64,000 nt of DNA from Verrucomicrobiia bacterium (GCA_030425385.1 JAUIAH010000003.1:62001-126000), one strand, 5' to 3'. Shown: positions 27,768 through 36,266, counted from the stretch's first letter. The notes: generated by a model from the letters alone, not told the origin. Made by a program: numbers and translations.

Positions 27768-28415
27768 ATGCCGACGGTCAATGACGAGACCAAGGAAGCC
27801 CAGTTCAAACTGGTCTTCTCCGGGCCCGCGCTTTCAGGGAAGACGAGTAATGTCGCTGCCGTTCATGGAGCGTTGGACGAGGAGCAGCGTGGGGATCTCA
27901 TTTCACTGAATACCTCTTCCGATCGCACCCTGTTCTTCGACTATCTACCCGTCAATCCCGTCCTCATTGAGGGCTACCAGACGAAGTTCCTTCTCTACAC
28001 GGTTCCTGGTCAAGTGGTCTACAACGCCACCCGCGAGCTGGTTCTGCGCGGGGTGGATGGCCTGGTGTTTGTCGCCGATTCGGATCCTGCCCGTTGGGAT
28101 GCGAATTTGGAAGCCTGGGAGAATTTGGTGGGCACGTTGCGTAATAATGGTAGGGAGGTTGATGGCATTCCGTTAGTGTTTCAATACAACAAACGGGATC
28201 TTCCCAATGCCGTGCCCTTGGCGCAATTGGAAGAGACGCTCAACCCAAACCGCTACCCGGCCTTTGAGGCTTCCGCTCAGACGGGGCAAGGAGTGCTGGA
28301 AACTTTAGAAGTGCTTTCGGGGGAAGTGTTGAGGCGCTTTCATGAACAGCGACAATTGGAAGCGGCCGCACGTGCTAGCCGCGTGCGATCTACTTCGGGG
28401 ACACCTGCTTGGTAA
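27768..28415 (+). CDS. MglA-family Ras-like GTPase
   Basis: 215 residues. A small bacterial GTPase: P-loop in VFSGPALSGKTSNVAA, the MglA-typical switch II TVPGQVVYNATRELVLRGVDGLVFVADSD, and the NKRD base-recognition motif in VFQYNKRDLPN; ASAQTGQGVLETL is the G5 region. MglA sets cell polarity in motile bacteria, with roadblock protein MglB as its GTPase-activating partner. Here a roadblock gene follows immediately and a roadblock-tailed repeat protein precedes it. The C-terminus is Arg/Ala-rich (AAARASRVRSTSGTP). Downstream genes for an ExbB/ExbD channel suggest a link to envelope energetics or localisation. Confidence 0.88.
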   Translation: MPTVNDETKEAQFKLVFSGPALSGKTSNVAAVHGALDEEQRGDLISLNTSSDRTLFFDYLPVNPVLIEGYQTKFLLYTVPGQVVYNATRELVLRGVDGLVFVADSDPARWDANLEAWENLVGTLRNNGREVDGIPLVFQYNKRDLPNAVPLAQLEETLNPNRYPAFEASAQTGQGVLETLEVLSGEVLRRFHEQRQLEAAARASRVRSTSGTPAW

Positions 28416-28437
28416 AACCTGATCATAACACTATCTA

Positions 28438-28875
28438 ATGAGCGCAGCCATTGCCGACGATCCCACTTTGACGACCGCTTCGTTAGAGGTGCGGCAAATC
28501 AAGACGATTCAAGAGGGGCTCGATTCCTACGCGCGTCTTTCCAAAGCCCAGCAAGTGGCCTTGTTGGATCCCACCGGTGCCGTGCTGGTGCGATGGGAGG
28601 GAGCGCAGCGGCACGCCGATCTCGACGCCCTCGGCGTGCTTGCTTCCGCATCCTTCGGCGCGACGAAAGCGCTCGCGCATCGCCTCGGGGACAAGACTTT
28701 TGGAGGCATCTGCCATCAAGGACGGGAGCAGATGCTCTATGTGGCTCCCCTGGTGCGGGGCTTCATGCTGCTCACGCTGCACGCCAGCACCGCGAGCGTG
28801 CCGGAGTTGCGTCAGTCGCTGGTGCGCATTGTTCCCAGATTGAATCAACAATTGGTGCCGAAAGCACCTGCCTAG
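28438..28875 (+). CDS. Roadblock/LC7 (MglB-like) protein
   Basis: 145 residues. The pattern QQVALLDPTGAVLVRWEGA, ASASFGATKALAHRLGDKTFGGICHQGREQMLYVAPLVRGFMLLTLHAS and the helical end match roadblock/LC7 proteins, which form dimers that bind and regulate small GTPases of the MglA type. It sits 22 bases after the GTPase gene. The natural inference is that it is the GTPase-activating or platform partner of that protein and may heterodimerise with the C-terminal domain of the SPF-repeat protein. Confidence 0.82.
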   Translation: MSAAIADDPTLTTASLEVRQIKTIQEGLDSYARLSKAQQVALLDPTGAVLVRWEGAQRHADLDALGVLASASFGATKALAHRLGDKTFGGICHQGREQMLYVAPLVRGFMLLTLHASTASVPELRQSLVRIVPRLNQQLVPKAPA

Positions 28876-28958
28876 CATTTCTGGGAATTTCTCGGGATTG
28901 ATTCGCATTTCTTACTTTTCAAGGCGTTGCGTCATCCCTATGTCTTTCTTCTCCTCCC

Positions 28959-29669
28959 ATGCTCGACCTTATCTTCAGTGGCGGCCCTCTGGTCTGGATC
29001 CTCGTCGGATGCAGCATGGTCTGCTTTGCTATCTTTCTGGAGAGATTCCTCTACTTCCATCGCGCGTCGGTCAATATCGGCCAATTGCTAGACGGCTTGG
29101 CCAATCTGATCCGACGGCGTAAGTTCGCGGAGGCCATGCACCAATGCGCGCTCACCCCTGGGCCAGCCGCTCGAGTGATGCGGACGGCCCTCATGCGGCA
29201 CGATTACTCACGCGAGTATTTGAGGGACATCGTCCAAGAGGCGGGTCAATTGGAGGTGCCGCGAGTGGAGCGTTCCCTCCGCATTCTTCTTACCATTGCC
29301 TACGTGGCGCCATTGATTGGCTTGTTAGGCACGTTGCTCGGATTGTTGGATACCTTTGGCGAGGTGAATCAAGGCGTGGGGGTGGCTTCTTCGTTCTCCC
29401 TTGCTGGTGGGGTCTATCGCAGTCTGGTGACTTCTGCCACGGGCTTGATCGTCGCGATCCCCTCCTACGTGCTGTATTCCTTTCTCGCCTCGCGTGCCAA
29501 GTTGTTGCTCCATGACATCGAGCGGGGCGGCATCGAGATCATCAATCTCATCGAAGACAGCCGGCAGCAGACCTCCATTATTTCGATCGAAGAATCGCAG
29601 CTTCATCAGCCGGGCGATGGGGGCGAGGCAGGTAGGAAAGGGAATCATCGGAAGAATCGCCCTTCCTAA
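28959..29669 (+). CDS. MotA/TolQ/ExbB-type proton channel
   Basis: 236 residues with three membrane segments: LIFSGGPLVWILVGCSMVCFAIFLERFLYF at the N-terminus, then RSLRILLTIAYVAPLIGLLGTLLGLLDTF and SLVTSATGLIVAIPSYVLYSFLAS. The GLLGTxxG and ATGLxVAIP motifs are diagnostic of the TolQ/ExbB family, which uses proton motive force to drive TonB- or TolA-type periplasmic work. A cognate ExbD-like gene follows 50 bases downstream and an anchored periplasmic protein after that, forming a complete energiser unit of uncertain target. The C-terminus is cytosolic and basic (GRKGNHRKNRPS). Confidence 0.9.
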   Translation: MLDLIFSGGPLVWILVGCSMVCFAIFLERFLYFHRASVNIGQLLDGLANLIRRRKFAEAMHQCALTPGPAARVMRTALMRHDYSREYLRDIVQEAGQLEVPRVERSLRILLTIAYVAPLIGLLGTLLGLLDTFGEVNQGVGVASSFSLAGGVYRSLVTSATGLIVAIPSYVLYSFLASRAKLLLHDIERGGIEIINLIEDSRQQTSIISIEESQLHQPGDGGEAGRKGNHRKNRPS

Positions 29670-29719
29670 GCAGGCCAAGGTCGGCTACGCTTGAGCCGTA
29701 ACCCTTGTTGCTGTCAGGC

Positions 29720-30175
29720 ATGAAGTTAGAGTCCTCGCTGGATCGTCGCCCCGCGCTTCTCCATCTCGCCCCCGTGCTCGATGTGATGGCGTTGATGGTC
29801 GTCTTCTACCTCTTGAGCAGCGCGTTCATCCATCACAGCGGTGTGTCCATCGAGTTGCCTGTGTCTCAAGCGCAGTTACCTCCCATCCAGGGAGCTCACG
29901 TTGTTCTCATCACCGCGAGTGATCCCCCTCTCGTTCTCTTTGATCGGCAACGGATGAGTTTGGAGCGCTTGTTAGAACGCTTGCAACACAAGCCTGAGGA
30001 TGGGCATGACGCCGTCTATCTCAAGATGGACCGCCGACTCTCTGCCGGAACGATCATCACGGTCCAGAACGCGGCGCTTCTCGGAGGCTACCACGTCTTT
30101 CAAGCGACCGACCCCAAGCCCACGGCCTCCGCTCCCCAGCCCGTCGCGAATCTTCAGGAAAAGACCGATGGCTGA
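29720..30175 (+). CDS. ExbD/TolR-type protein
   Basis: 151 residues from ATG 29720. One membrane segment near the N-terminus (LAPVLDVMALMVVFYLLSSAFIHHSG) contains the conserved Asp needed for proton coupling in ExbD/TolR (LDVMALM). A periplasmic domain follows: VSIELPVSQAQ, HVVLITASDPPLVLFDRQRMSLERLLERLQ. The C-terminal tail is Pro/Ala-rich. The stop overlaps the next gene's start by 8 bases. Works with the ExbB-like channel. Confidence 0.88.
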   Translation: MKLESSLDRRPALLHLAPVLDVMALMVVFYLLSSAFIHHSGVSIELPVSQAQLPPIQGAHVVLITASDPPLVLFDRQRMSLERLLERLQHKPEDGHDAVYLKMDRRLSAGTIITVQNAALLGGYHVFQATDPKPTASAPQPVANLQEKTDG

Positions 30176-30899
30176 TCCCGATCCATCTCAAACGCTGTTC
30201 CATTGGCAGCCACCTGTGACGCAGACCATCCAGCGCACGATCATCGCCATCATCGCAGCCTTCATCATTCACGGCCTCTGTTTCTACATCTTCCAGATCC
30301 AGGACCCGCAGACCGTACGGGAACTGCCGCAGCCTAACACCATCACCTATCTTTCCCCCGAAGCGCCCCTCTCCCAGACGCGTTTGCGGCAGATCGATGC
30401 CTACGTGGCGGCCTATGGGAGTGGTCTTTCCCCGGACACGCCTCTCAGCGTTCCCATCCCTTCCTACGACTATCCATCCAGCTTGGCGTCGGTGGAGGTG
30501 CGCTTGATGCCTCTGCCGGAATCGGCCCCCATGCCAAGCGAGAAAGTGCTCTACAGCCCGCAGATCTTCCCGCCTCTCCCTGAAAAGCAACCGGAAGAGC
30601 CCGGCATTGCCTTGGCGCCGGGATGGCGTCTCACCCTCCCGCTCTCTTGGCGCGATCGCTACCGCGCCAATCCTCAAATGGACTGGACCCGAGTGCTCAA
30701 CACCCCCGACGCGGTGACGGATACCGCTCCCAGTCACTGGAAACTGGCCATCCTCCCAGAAGGAACCGTCCAATCCGCCACCCCCCTCAGTCCCAACCAG
30801 TCACCTGTCCTGCAGGCATCCCTCACCAGACTCACCTTTGAGCCCTTTCAGAATGATGGAGCCGTCACGGTTGAAGTCACGCTCCAGCGCGCCCCATGA
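30168..30899 (+). CDS. Membrane-anchored periplasmic protein of the ExbBD unit
   Basis: 243 residues from ATG 30168, overlapping the ExbD-like stop. A single membrane segment near residues 22-42 (IIAIIAAFIIHGLCFYIFQI) is followed by a Pro-rich periplasmic region (EAPLSQTRL, PLSVPIPSYDYPS, PPLPEKQPEEPG) and a C-terminal beta-rich segment (ASLTRLTFEPFQNDGAVTVEVTLQ). The layout resembles TonB or TolA, which follow exbB-exbD or tolQ-tolR, but the C-terminus is not recognisably a TonB domain. Its position suggests it is the energy-transducing arm of this unit. Confidence 0.7.
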   Translation: MADPDPSQTLFHWQPPVTQTIQRTIIAIIAAFIIHGLCFYIFQIQDPQTVRELPQPNTITYLSPEAPLSQTRLRQIDAYVAAYGSGLSPDTPLSVPIPSYDYPSSLASVEVRLMPLPESAPMPSEKVLYSPQIFPPLPEKQPEEPGIALAPGWRLTLPLSWRDRYRANPQMDWTRVLNTPDAVTDTAPSHWKLAILPEGTVQSATPLSPNQSPVLQASLTRLTFEPFQNDGAVTVEVTLQRAP

Positions 30900-31135
30900 T
30901 TCGTGTTCCCATCAGCGAATTCCTCGAGATCTATCTTGGAGCGATCCTTCTCTGGCTCTGGACGGTGTGGGTCGGGTCAAACTGGATCCGTAACCGACGC
31001 GAACGTCGAGCGCAGCGCACCCTAATTCACTGCCACATCTGTGGATGGGAATACCGCGACCAAAGCGACGTCGCCTGCCCACCCTGTCCCAACTGCGGTC
31101 GCCCCCACGAAAGGCCTCAACCCACCCGGATCTAG
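30896..31135 (+). CDS. Small membrane-anchored zinc-ribbon protein
   Basis: 79 residues, start overlapping the previous stop by 4 bases (ATGA). One membrane segment (FLEIYLGAILLWLWTVWVG) is followed by a basic stretch and a four-cysteine zinc ribbon: CHICGWEYRDQSDVACPPCPNC (CxxC...CxxC type with an extra Cys). It is the last gene of the SPF/GTPase/ExbBD run. Function unknown; the ribbon is probably cytosolic by the positive-inside rule (NRRERRAQR follows the membrane segment). Confidence 0.75.
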   Translation: MIRVPISEFLEIYLGAILLWLWTVWVGSNWIRNRRERRAQRTLIHCHICGWEYRDQSDVACPPCPNCGRPHERPQPTRI

Positions 31136-31205
31136 AGAAGTCCGGTTTCCGTTCCCTTTTCACTTGCCAAAGGTCGGCACGAGTGGAAATCTCCGGAACC
31201 TCTCA

Positions 31206-31280
31206 GCGGGTGTAGCTCAGGGGTAGAGCGCAACCTTGCCAAGGTTGATGTCGTGAGTTCGAATCTCATCACCCGCTCCA
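31206..31280 (+). tRNA. tRNA-Gly (GCC)
   Basis: A full cloverleaf can be drawn: acceptor stem GCGGGTG (31206-31212) with CACCCGC (31270-31276), D arm GCTC...GAGC, anticodon stem CAACC/GGTTG with loop TTGCCAA (anticodon GCC at 31238-31240), T arm GTGAG-TTCGAAT-CTCAT. Discriminator T and an encoded CCA follow, to 31280. A strong terminator comes 9 bases later. Confidence 0.97.
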
Positions 31281-31289
31281 TCACTTTCC

Positions 31290-31322
31290 AAGGGCTTACG
31301 AGAAATCGTAAGCCCTTCTTTG
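31290..31322 (+). terminator. Intrinsic terminator of tRNA-Gly
   Basis: A perfect 12-base stem (AAGGGCTTACGA at 31290-31301 and TCGTAAGCCCTT at 31306-31317) with a GAAA tetraloop, followed by CTTTG. Its outer bases supply part of the T tract. It ends the plus-strand unit before the convergent PCC-domain gene. Confidence 0.9.
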
Positions 31323-31331
31323 TTGGTGGGC

Positions 31332-31733
31332 TCATGAATCCTTCATGGCGATCGAAAGCTCAAGGTAGCCCGTCTGCGGATCGAGCTTCTTTGAGAACAC
31401 CCAGCCATCCAGGATGCCTAACACCATTTCCAAAGTTGTGTGGACCGCCGAACCTTCCTTGAGGTGCCCGCCCAGAGTGTGGCCGGAGCCATCACTCACG
31501 GCGAGATGCAGATGGGAACCATCAGGTCCTAACGTCCCTGTGAGACTCACCACTTCATGAGGACCCTCAAGGAGAATGGCTTGCTCTTGATTGGCGAAGC
31601 GCAGTGCTACAGAGCGCAAACTCCCCACGGCAGAAAGCACGCACACGGCCGACCAACCGCGCTCGCGAACAAGCGTGTCGAGAACCACTTTGGGATCCTC
31701 ACCGGGACGAAGTCTCAAGGCGTGTGTGTGCAT
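31332..31733 (-). CDS. PCC/DUF296-domain protein
   Basis: 133 residues covering a whole PCC domain (plants and prokaryotes conserved; DUF296). Typical segments are HTHALRLRPGEDPKVVLDTLV, GWSAVCVLSAVGSLRSVALRFA, EVVSLTGTLGPDGSHLHLAVSDGSGHTLGGHLKEGSAVHTTLEMVLGIL. Bacterial members form trimers with conserved histidines (HLHLAVSD, GGHL) that may bind metal. Role in bacteria is largely unknown. It is 12 bases downstream of the TolC-type gene on the same strand, so may be read through from it, but its codon use is like the chromosome rather than the G+C-rich pump. Confidence 0.88.
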   Translation of the reverse strand: MHTHALRLRPGEDPKVVLDTLVRERGWSAVCVLSAVGSLRSVALRFANQEQAILLEGPHEVVSLTGTLGPDGSHLHLAVSDGSGHTLGGHLKEGSAVHTTLEMVLGILDGWVFSKKLDPQTGYLELSIAMKDS

Positions 31734-31745
31734 GGACTTGGGTGT

Positions 31746-33149
31746 TCACCACGCCCCGCCCAGGGCGCGGGCGAGGGTGACGGCGGCGATGTGACGGGCG
31801 CCGGTGACGCGGGCGGCTTGTTGTTCGGCGTCGAGGAGGGTGCGTTGGGCATCGACGACTTCGAAGTAGTCGACGACGCCAGCGGCGTGGCGTTCTTGGG
31901 AGAGGTCGACGGTGCGGCGGGCGGCCTTGAGGGTGCGTACTTGGGCGGCCGCTTGCTCACCGAGCAGGGCGACGCCGGTGAGGGCGCGGTCCACTTCGGA
32001 CACGGCCTGCAAGATGGCTTGGCGGTAGTCGGCAGCGGTCTCGTCGTAACGGGCTTGGGCACGGGCGAGCTCCGCCCGGTTGCGGCCGGCATCGAGCACG
32101 GGGAACGAGAGTTGTGGTCCGAGTCCCCAGGTGCGGCTGGCGATGTCGAAGAGCTTGTCAATGGTGGCGCTTTGGAGCCCGGCGCTCCCGGTGATGCCAA
32201 TGCTGGGGTAGAAGGCGGCCTGGGCGATGCCGATGCGTGCGTTCTCAGCGGCCATGGTGCGCTCGGCGGCGGCGATGTCCGGTCGGCGCTCTAACATTTC
32301 GCTGGGCACCGAGACAGGCAACTGCGGCGGTTCCAATGCGAGTGGGGCGGCGGCGATTCGGAAGCCGGATGAGGGTTGCCCGATGAGCACAGCAATGGCG
32401 TCTTCGAGGTCGGAGCGGCTGCGCTTGAGCGCCGCGAGCTCGGCTTCGGTGGCTGCGAGTTCGGTCGAAGCGCGCGAGACATCGACCTCGTCGGTGTCAC
32501 CAGCGTCGAAACGCATCTGGTTGAGCTCGAGCGATTTCTTGCGCAGGGCGATGGCGTTTTGGAAGATGCTTATCTCGGCATCGAGCGCGCGCATTTCAAA
32601 GTAATGGCTCGCCAGTTCGGCGCGCAGGGTGAGGCGCACGCCGCGCCTTGCGGGCTCCGCTGCGGCCGCATCGAACTGGGCTGCTTCCACCCCTCGGCGG
32701 AGCTTGCCCCAGAGGTCGATCTCATACTGCATCTGGAAGGGGAGCGCGAGGAGGGACGAGGTGCTTCCGGCACCAAAGTTGTTTGAGGTGGTGCCGGAGC
32801 GGCGTTCGCGGCTGACGGCAGGATTGAAGTCGAGTTGAGGCCCGCGGGCCGCGCGGGCCGCGCCGGCAATGGCGCGGGCCTGGTCTACACGAGCCATTGC
32901 TGCCTTAAGTTCCTGGTTCCCCGCCTCCGCTTGGGCGATGAGTGCGTTGAGCTGCGGGTCGCGGAAGCGTTTCCACCAGTCATTGTCACCCTTCGCCTCG
33001 CCGCCGGGCGTGGCGACCTTCCAGCCCGCGGGCAGGTCGAACTTAGCCGGCAGCTGCGCCAAGACGTCGGGGCGGGCGTAGTCGCGGCCGACGGTGCAGG
33101 AGGCGAGCGCCAACCCGAACGTGGCCATCAAGATGGAACTCGGCTTCAT
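31746..33149 (-). CDS. NodT/TolC-family outer-membrane efflux lipoprotein
   Basis: 467 residues with a lipoprotein signal (ATFGLALASCTVG, lipobox LASC). Two OEP repeats follow. Typical segments are DWWKRFRDPQLNALIAQAEAGNQEL, AMARVDQARAIAGAARAARGPQLDF, ADVAAERTMAAENARIGIAQAAFYPSIGITGSAG and GRNRAELARAQARYDETAADYRQAILQAVSEVDRAL. It is the outer-membrane duct of a tripartite RND efflux system. The start overlaps the stop of the RND pump gene by 4 bases. Confidence 0.94.
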   Translation of the reverse strand: MKPSSILMATFGLALASCTVGRDYARPDVLAQLPAKFDLPAGWKVATPGGEAKGDNDWWKRFRDPQLNALIAQAEAGNQELKAAMARVDQARAIAGAARAARGPQLDFNPAVSRERRSGTTSNNFGAGSTSSLLALPFQMQYEIDLWGKLRRGVEAAQFDAAAAEPARRGVRLTLRAELASHYFEMRALDAEISIFQNAIALRKKSLELNQMRFDAGDTDEVDVSRASTELAATEAELAALKRSRSDLEDAIAVLIGQPSSGFRIAAAPLALEPPQLPVSVPSEMLERRPDIAAAERTMAAENARIGIAQAAFYPSIGITGSAGLQSATIDKLFDIASRTWGLGPQLSFPVLDAGRNRAELARAQARYDETAADYRQAILQAVSEVDRALTGVALLGEQAAAQVRTLKAARRTVDLSQERHAAGVVDYFEVVDAQRTLLDAEQQAARVTGARHIAAVTLARALGGAW

Positions 33150-36100
33150 GGGGCGGTGGTCTGGGTCTCGGCGAGGGCGGCCTCGAGGCGCTTGCGCGTC
33201 CGGTCGGGGCTGCCGGTGTGTCTGGCGATGAGACGGTAGCCCATCGGCACGATGATCAAGGTGAACAGAGCCGACGCCAGCACGCCGAAGAAGATGGTGA
33301 TGCCGATGACATTGCGCGTCTCCGCGCCCGCGCCGCTGGTGATGACCAGCGGCAGCGAACCCATGACGGTGGTGAGCCCGGTCATGACGATCGGCCGCAG
33401 CCGCCGCACCGCGCCGTCGAGCACCGCCTCGTCGAAGTCCCTGCCCTCGTCGCGCAGCTGGTTGATGAACTCGACGATGAGGATGCCGTTCTTGGCGGCG
33501 AGGCCGATGAGCATGATGGTGCCGATCTGCGTGTAGATGTTCTGCGCCAGGCCGGTAAGGTACAGCCCGAGGAAGCCGCCGGCGACGGCGACCGGCACCG
33601 TGAGCATGATGGTCACCGGGTGGACGAAGCTCTCGAACTGCGCCGACAGCACGAGGAACACGACCAGCAGCGCGAGCAGGAAGACGAAGATCGCCGAGCT
33701 GCCCGACTCCTTGAAATCGAGCGACTCGCCCTTGTAGCTGACGATCGCCTCCTCCGGCAGCGCGCGGGCGGCGGCCTCGTCGAGGTAGGCTAGCGCGTCG
33801 CTCAGGCGGTAGCCCTCGGCGAGGTTGGCCTCGACGGTGATGGCGCGGATGCGGTTGTAGCGGTTGAGGGTGCCCGAGTCGGCCACCTCCTCCAAGGTCA
33901 CCAAGTTCGCCAACGGGATGAGTTCGCCGCTGCCCTCGGAGCGCACGTAGATGTTCGACAGGTCGTCGGCGGAGCGCTTCTGGTCGTACTCCGCCTCAAC
34001 GATCACATCGTACTCCTCGCCGTCCTGGATGAAAGTGGTGACCCGGCGCGAGCCCAGCAGGCTCTCCAGCGCCTCGCCGATGTTCTGGATCGACACGCCG
34101 AGGTCGCCGGCGCGGTTCTGGTTGATCTGCACGCGCAGCTGCGGCTTGGTTTCTTTGTAGTCGTAGTCGACGCCGACGAAGTTCGGGTTCTTGCGGATCT
34201 CGGCGAGCAGGAGGTCGCGCCACTCGGCGATCTTCTCGTAGGTCGGCCCGCCGATGACGAACTGCACCGGCTTCTGCAGCCCGCGGGTCAAGCCCTGGCG
34301 CATCACCATGAAGTTCTTCACCTCGGGGATGTCGGCGACCCGGCCGCGCACCTCGTCCATGATCTCCCAGCCCGAGCGCCGCTCCGACCAGTCGTTGAGC
34401 ACGACGATGGAGATGCCCTGGTTGAAGTCGGCGATGTTGCCGAAGCCCCGCGGCGCGCGCACCAGCACCCAGGCGGCCTCGCCCCCCTCGTGCAGGTAGT
34501 CGAGGCGGTCCTCCACCTTGTCCATGGTCTCCAGGATCGATCCGTAGCCGGTGCCCTCGGGGGCGTTAGTGATCACGAAGAACACGCCGCGGTCCTCCTT
34601 CGGGGTGAACTCGCGCGGCAGGTGGTTGTAGAGCCAGTGGCTGGCGAAGCCGAAACCGGCGATGACTAGCAAGACCAGAGCCGGGACGCGCAGGAGCCAG
34701 CCGAGCGCGCGGCGGTAGACGGCCTCGAAGCCGCGGAAGGCGCTGTCGACCAGGCGGGTCAGGGGGTTGCCGCGCGCCGTCTTCGCCTTGAGCACCTTCG
34801 AGGCGATCATCGGCGACAGGCTCAGGGCGACGAAGCTGGAGAACATCACCGCCACGGCGAGCGTGATGGCGAACTCGGTGAACAGCTTGCCGAGGTCGCC
34901 CTCGAGGAAGGCGATGGGGACGAAGACCGCGACCAGCACCAGCGTGGTGGCGATGACGGCGAAGGCGACCTGCCGGGTGCCGAGGAAGGCGGCGGCCAGC
35001 GGGTGCTCGCCCTGCTCGATGCGGTAATAGACGTTCTCCAGCACGACGATGGCGTCGTCGACGACCAGCCCGATGGCGAGGATGAGCGCCAGCAGGGTGA
35101 GGAGGTTGATGGAGAAGCCGGCGGCGCTCACCACGATGAAGGTGCTGATCAGCGAGACCGGCACGGTGACCGCCGGCACCAGCGTGGCGCGCAGCGAACC
35201 GAGGAACAGGTAGATCACGGCGATGACCAGCCCGACCGCGATGAACAGCGTGCTGGCGACCTGTTTGAGCGATTCCTCGATGAACACCGAGGTGTCGTAG
35301 CTGGCCTGCAGGTCCATGCCCTCGGGCAGCGACTCGCGCATGCTTTCCATTTCCGCCTTCGCCGCGCGCGAGACGTCGAGGGTGTTGGCCTGGCTCTGTT
35401 TGATGATGCCCAGACCGACGCGCGGCACGCCGTTGCCGCGGAACATGCGGCGCGATTCCTCGGCGCCCAGCTCGACCCGCGCCACCTCGCCCAGGCGCAC
35501 CAAGAAGCCGTCGTCGCCGCGGTGGACGACCAGTTTGGCGAAGTCGTCGACGCTCACGAATCCGCGCTCCACGCGCACGGTGAACTGCTGGTCGAGCGAC
35601 TGCACGGTGCCGGCCGGCAGCTCGATGTTCTGGCTGCGCAGGGCGTCCTCGACGTCGGCCACCGCCAGGCCGCGCGCGGCCAGCGCGGTGCGGTCGATCC
35701 ACACCCGCATGGCGTAGCTCGACGCGCCGGAGACGCGGACGCGCGCCACCCCGGGCAGCACCGACAGGCGGTCGACCAGGTAGCGCTCGGCGTAGTCGGC
35801 CAGCTCCACCGGCGACAGCTCCTCGCTGATCAAGCTCAGCCAGAGCATGACCTCGGTGGTCGAGTCCTCCTTGGTGATCTCCGGCGGGTCGGCCTCGTCG
35901 GGCAAATTGTCGAGCAAGCCTGAGACCGCCTCGCGCAGGTCGTTGGCGGCGCTGTCGATATCGCGGTCGATATTGAACTCGACGGTCACCTTCGAGCTGC
36001 CGTCCTGGCTCGCCGACTCGATCGATTTGATCGCCTCGACGCCGCTGATCTGGTCCTCGATCAGCTGGGTGATGCGGCGCTCGACGACCGCCGCCGAGGC

Positions 36101-36259
36101 GCCGGTGTAGTTGGTCTCGATGGTGACGATCGGCGGGTCGATGTCCGGGAACTCGCGCACCTGCAGCTGGGTCAACGACACCAGGCCGAAGGTGAGCAGC
36201 AGCAGGCTCATCACCGTCGCCACCACCGGGCGGCGGATGGAGGTGTCGGAGATCCACAT
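33146..36259 (-). CDS. RND efflux transporter (AcrB/MexF-like)
   Basis: 1037 residues. Inner-membrane proton-driven multidrug exporter of the hydrophobe/amphiphile RND family: MWISDTSIRRPVVATVMSLLLL at the N-terminus, periplasmic porter domains, and the family motif EGDLGKLFTEFAITLAVAVMFSSFVALSLSPM. The membrane Asp pair needed for proton transfer is in ALILAIGLVVDDAIVVLENV. The last helices carry LIGLAAKNGILIVEF and RLRPIVMTGLTTVMGSLPL. The gene is markedly richer in G+C than flanking genes and uses CTA where the chromosome prefers TTA before G, suggesting horizontal gain. It lies between its adaptor (7-base gap) and its TolC-like partner (overlap). Confidence 0.97.
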   Translation of the reverse strand: MWISDTSIRRPVVATVMSLLLLTFGLVSLTQLQVREFPDIDPPIVTIETNYTGASAAVVERRITQLIEDQISGVEAIKSIESASQDGSSKVTVEFNIDRDIDSAANDLREAVSGLLDNLPDEADPPEITKEDSTTEVMLWLSLISEELSPVELADYAERYLVDRLSVLPGVARVRVSGASSYAMRVWIDRTALAARGLAVADVEDALRSQNIELPAGTVQSLDQQFTVRVERGFVSVDDFAKLVVHRGDDGFLVRLGEVARVELGAEESRRMFRGNGVPRVGLGIIKQSQANTLDVSRAAKAEMESMRESLPEGMDLQASYDTSVFIEESLKQVASTLFIAVGLVIAVIYLFLGSLRATLVPAVTVPVSLISTFIVVSAAGFSINLLTLLALILAIGLVVDDAIVVLENVYYRIEQGEHPLAAAFLGTRQVAFAVIATTLVLVAVFVPIAFLEGDLGKLFTEFAITLAVAVMFSSFVALSLSPMIASKVLKAKTARGNPLTRLVDSAFRGFEAVYRRALGWLLRVPALVLLVIAGFGFASHWLYNHLPREFTPKEDRGVFFVITNAPEGTGYGSILETMDKVEDRLDYLHEGGEAAWVLVRAPRGFGNIADFNQGISIVVLNDWSERRSGWEIMDEVRGRVADIPEVKNFMVMRQGLTRGLQKPVQFVIGGPTYEKIAEWRDLLLAEIRKNPNFVGVDYDYKETKPQLRVQINQNRAGDLGVSIQNIGEALESLLGSRRVTTFIQDGEEYDVIVEAEYDQKRSADDLSNIYVRSEGSGELIPLANLVTLEEVADSGTLNRYNRIRAITVEANLAEGYRLSDALAYLDEAAARALPEEAIVSYKGESLDFKESGSSAIFVFLLALLVVFLVLSAQFESFVHPVTIMLTVPVAVAGGFLGLYLTGLAQNIYTQIGTIMLIGLAAKNGILIVEFINQLRDEGRDFDEAVLDGAVRRLRPIVMTGLTTVMGSLPLVITSGAGAETRNVIGITIFFGVLASALFTLIIVPMGYRLIARHTGSPDRTRKRLEAALAETQTTAP

Positions 36260-36266
36260 CGCTTTG

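Noticed and set aside
34566-36257. 563-residue open frame within the RND gene
   Set aside because: It is a frame shadow of G+C-rich coding DNA, rich in Arg/Gly/His/Pro with no family signature, fully covered by the real pump gene.
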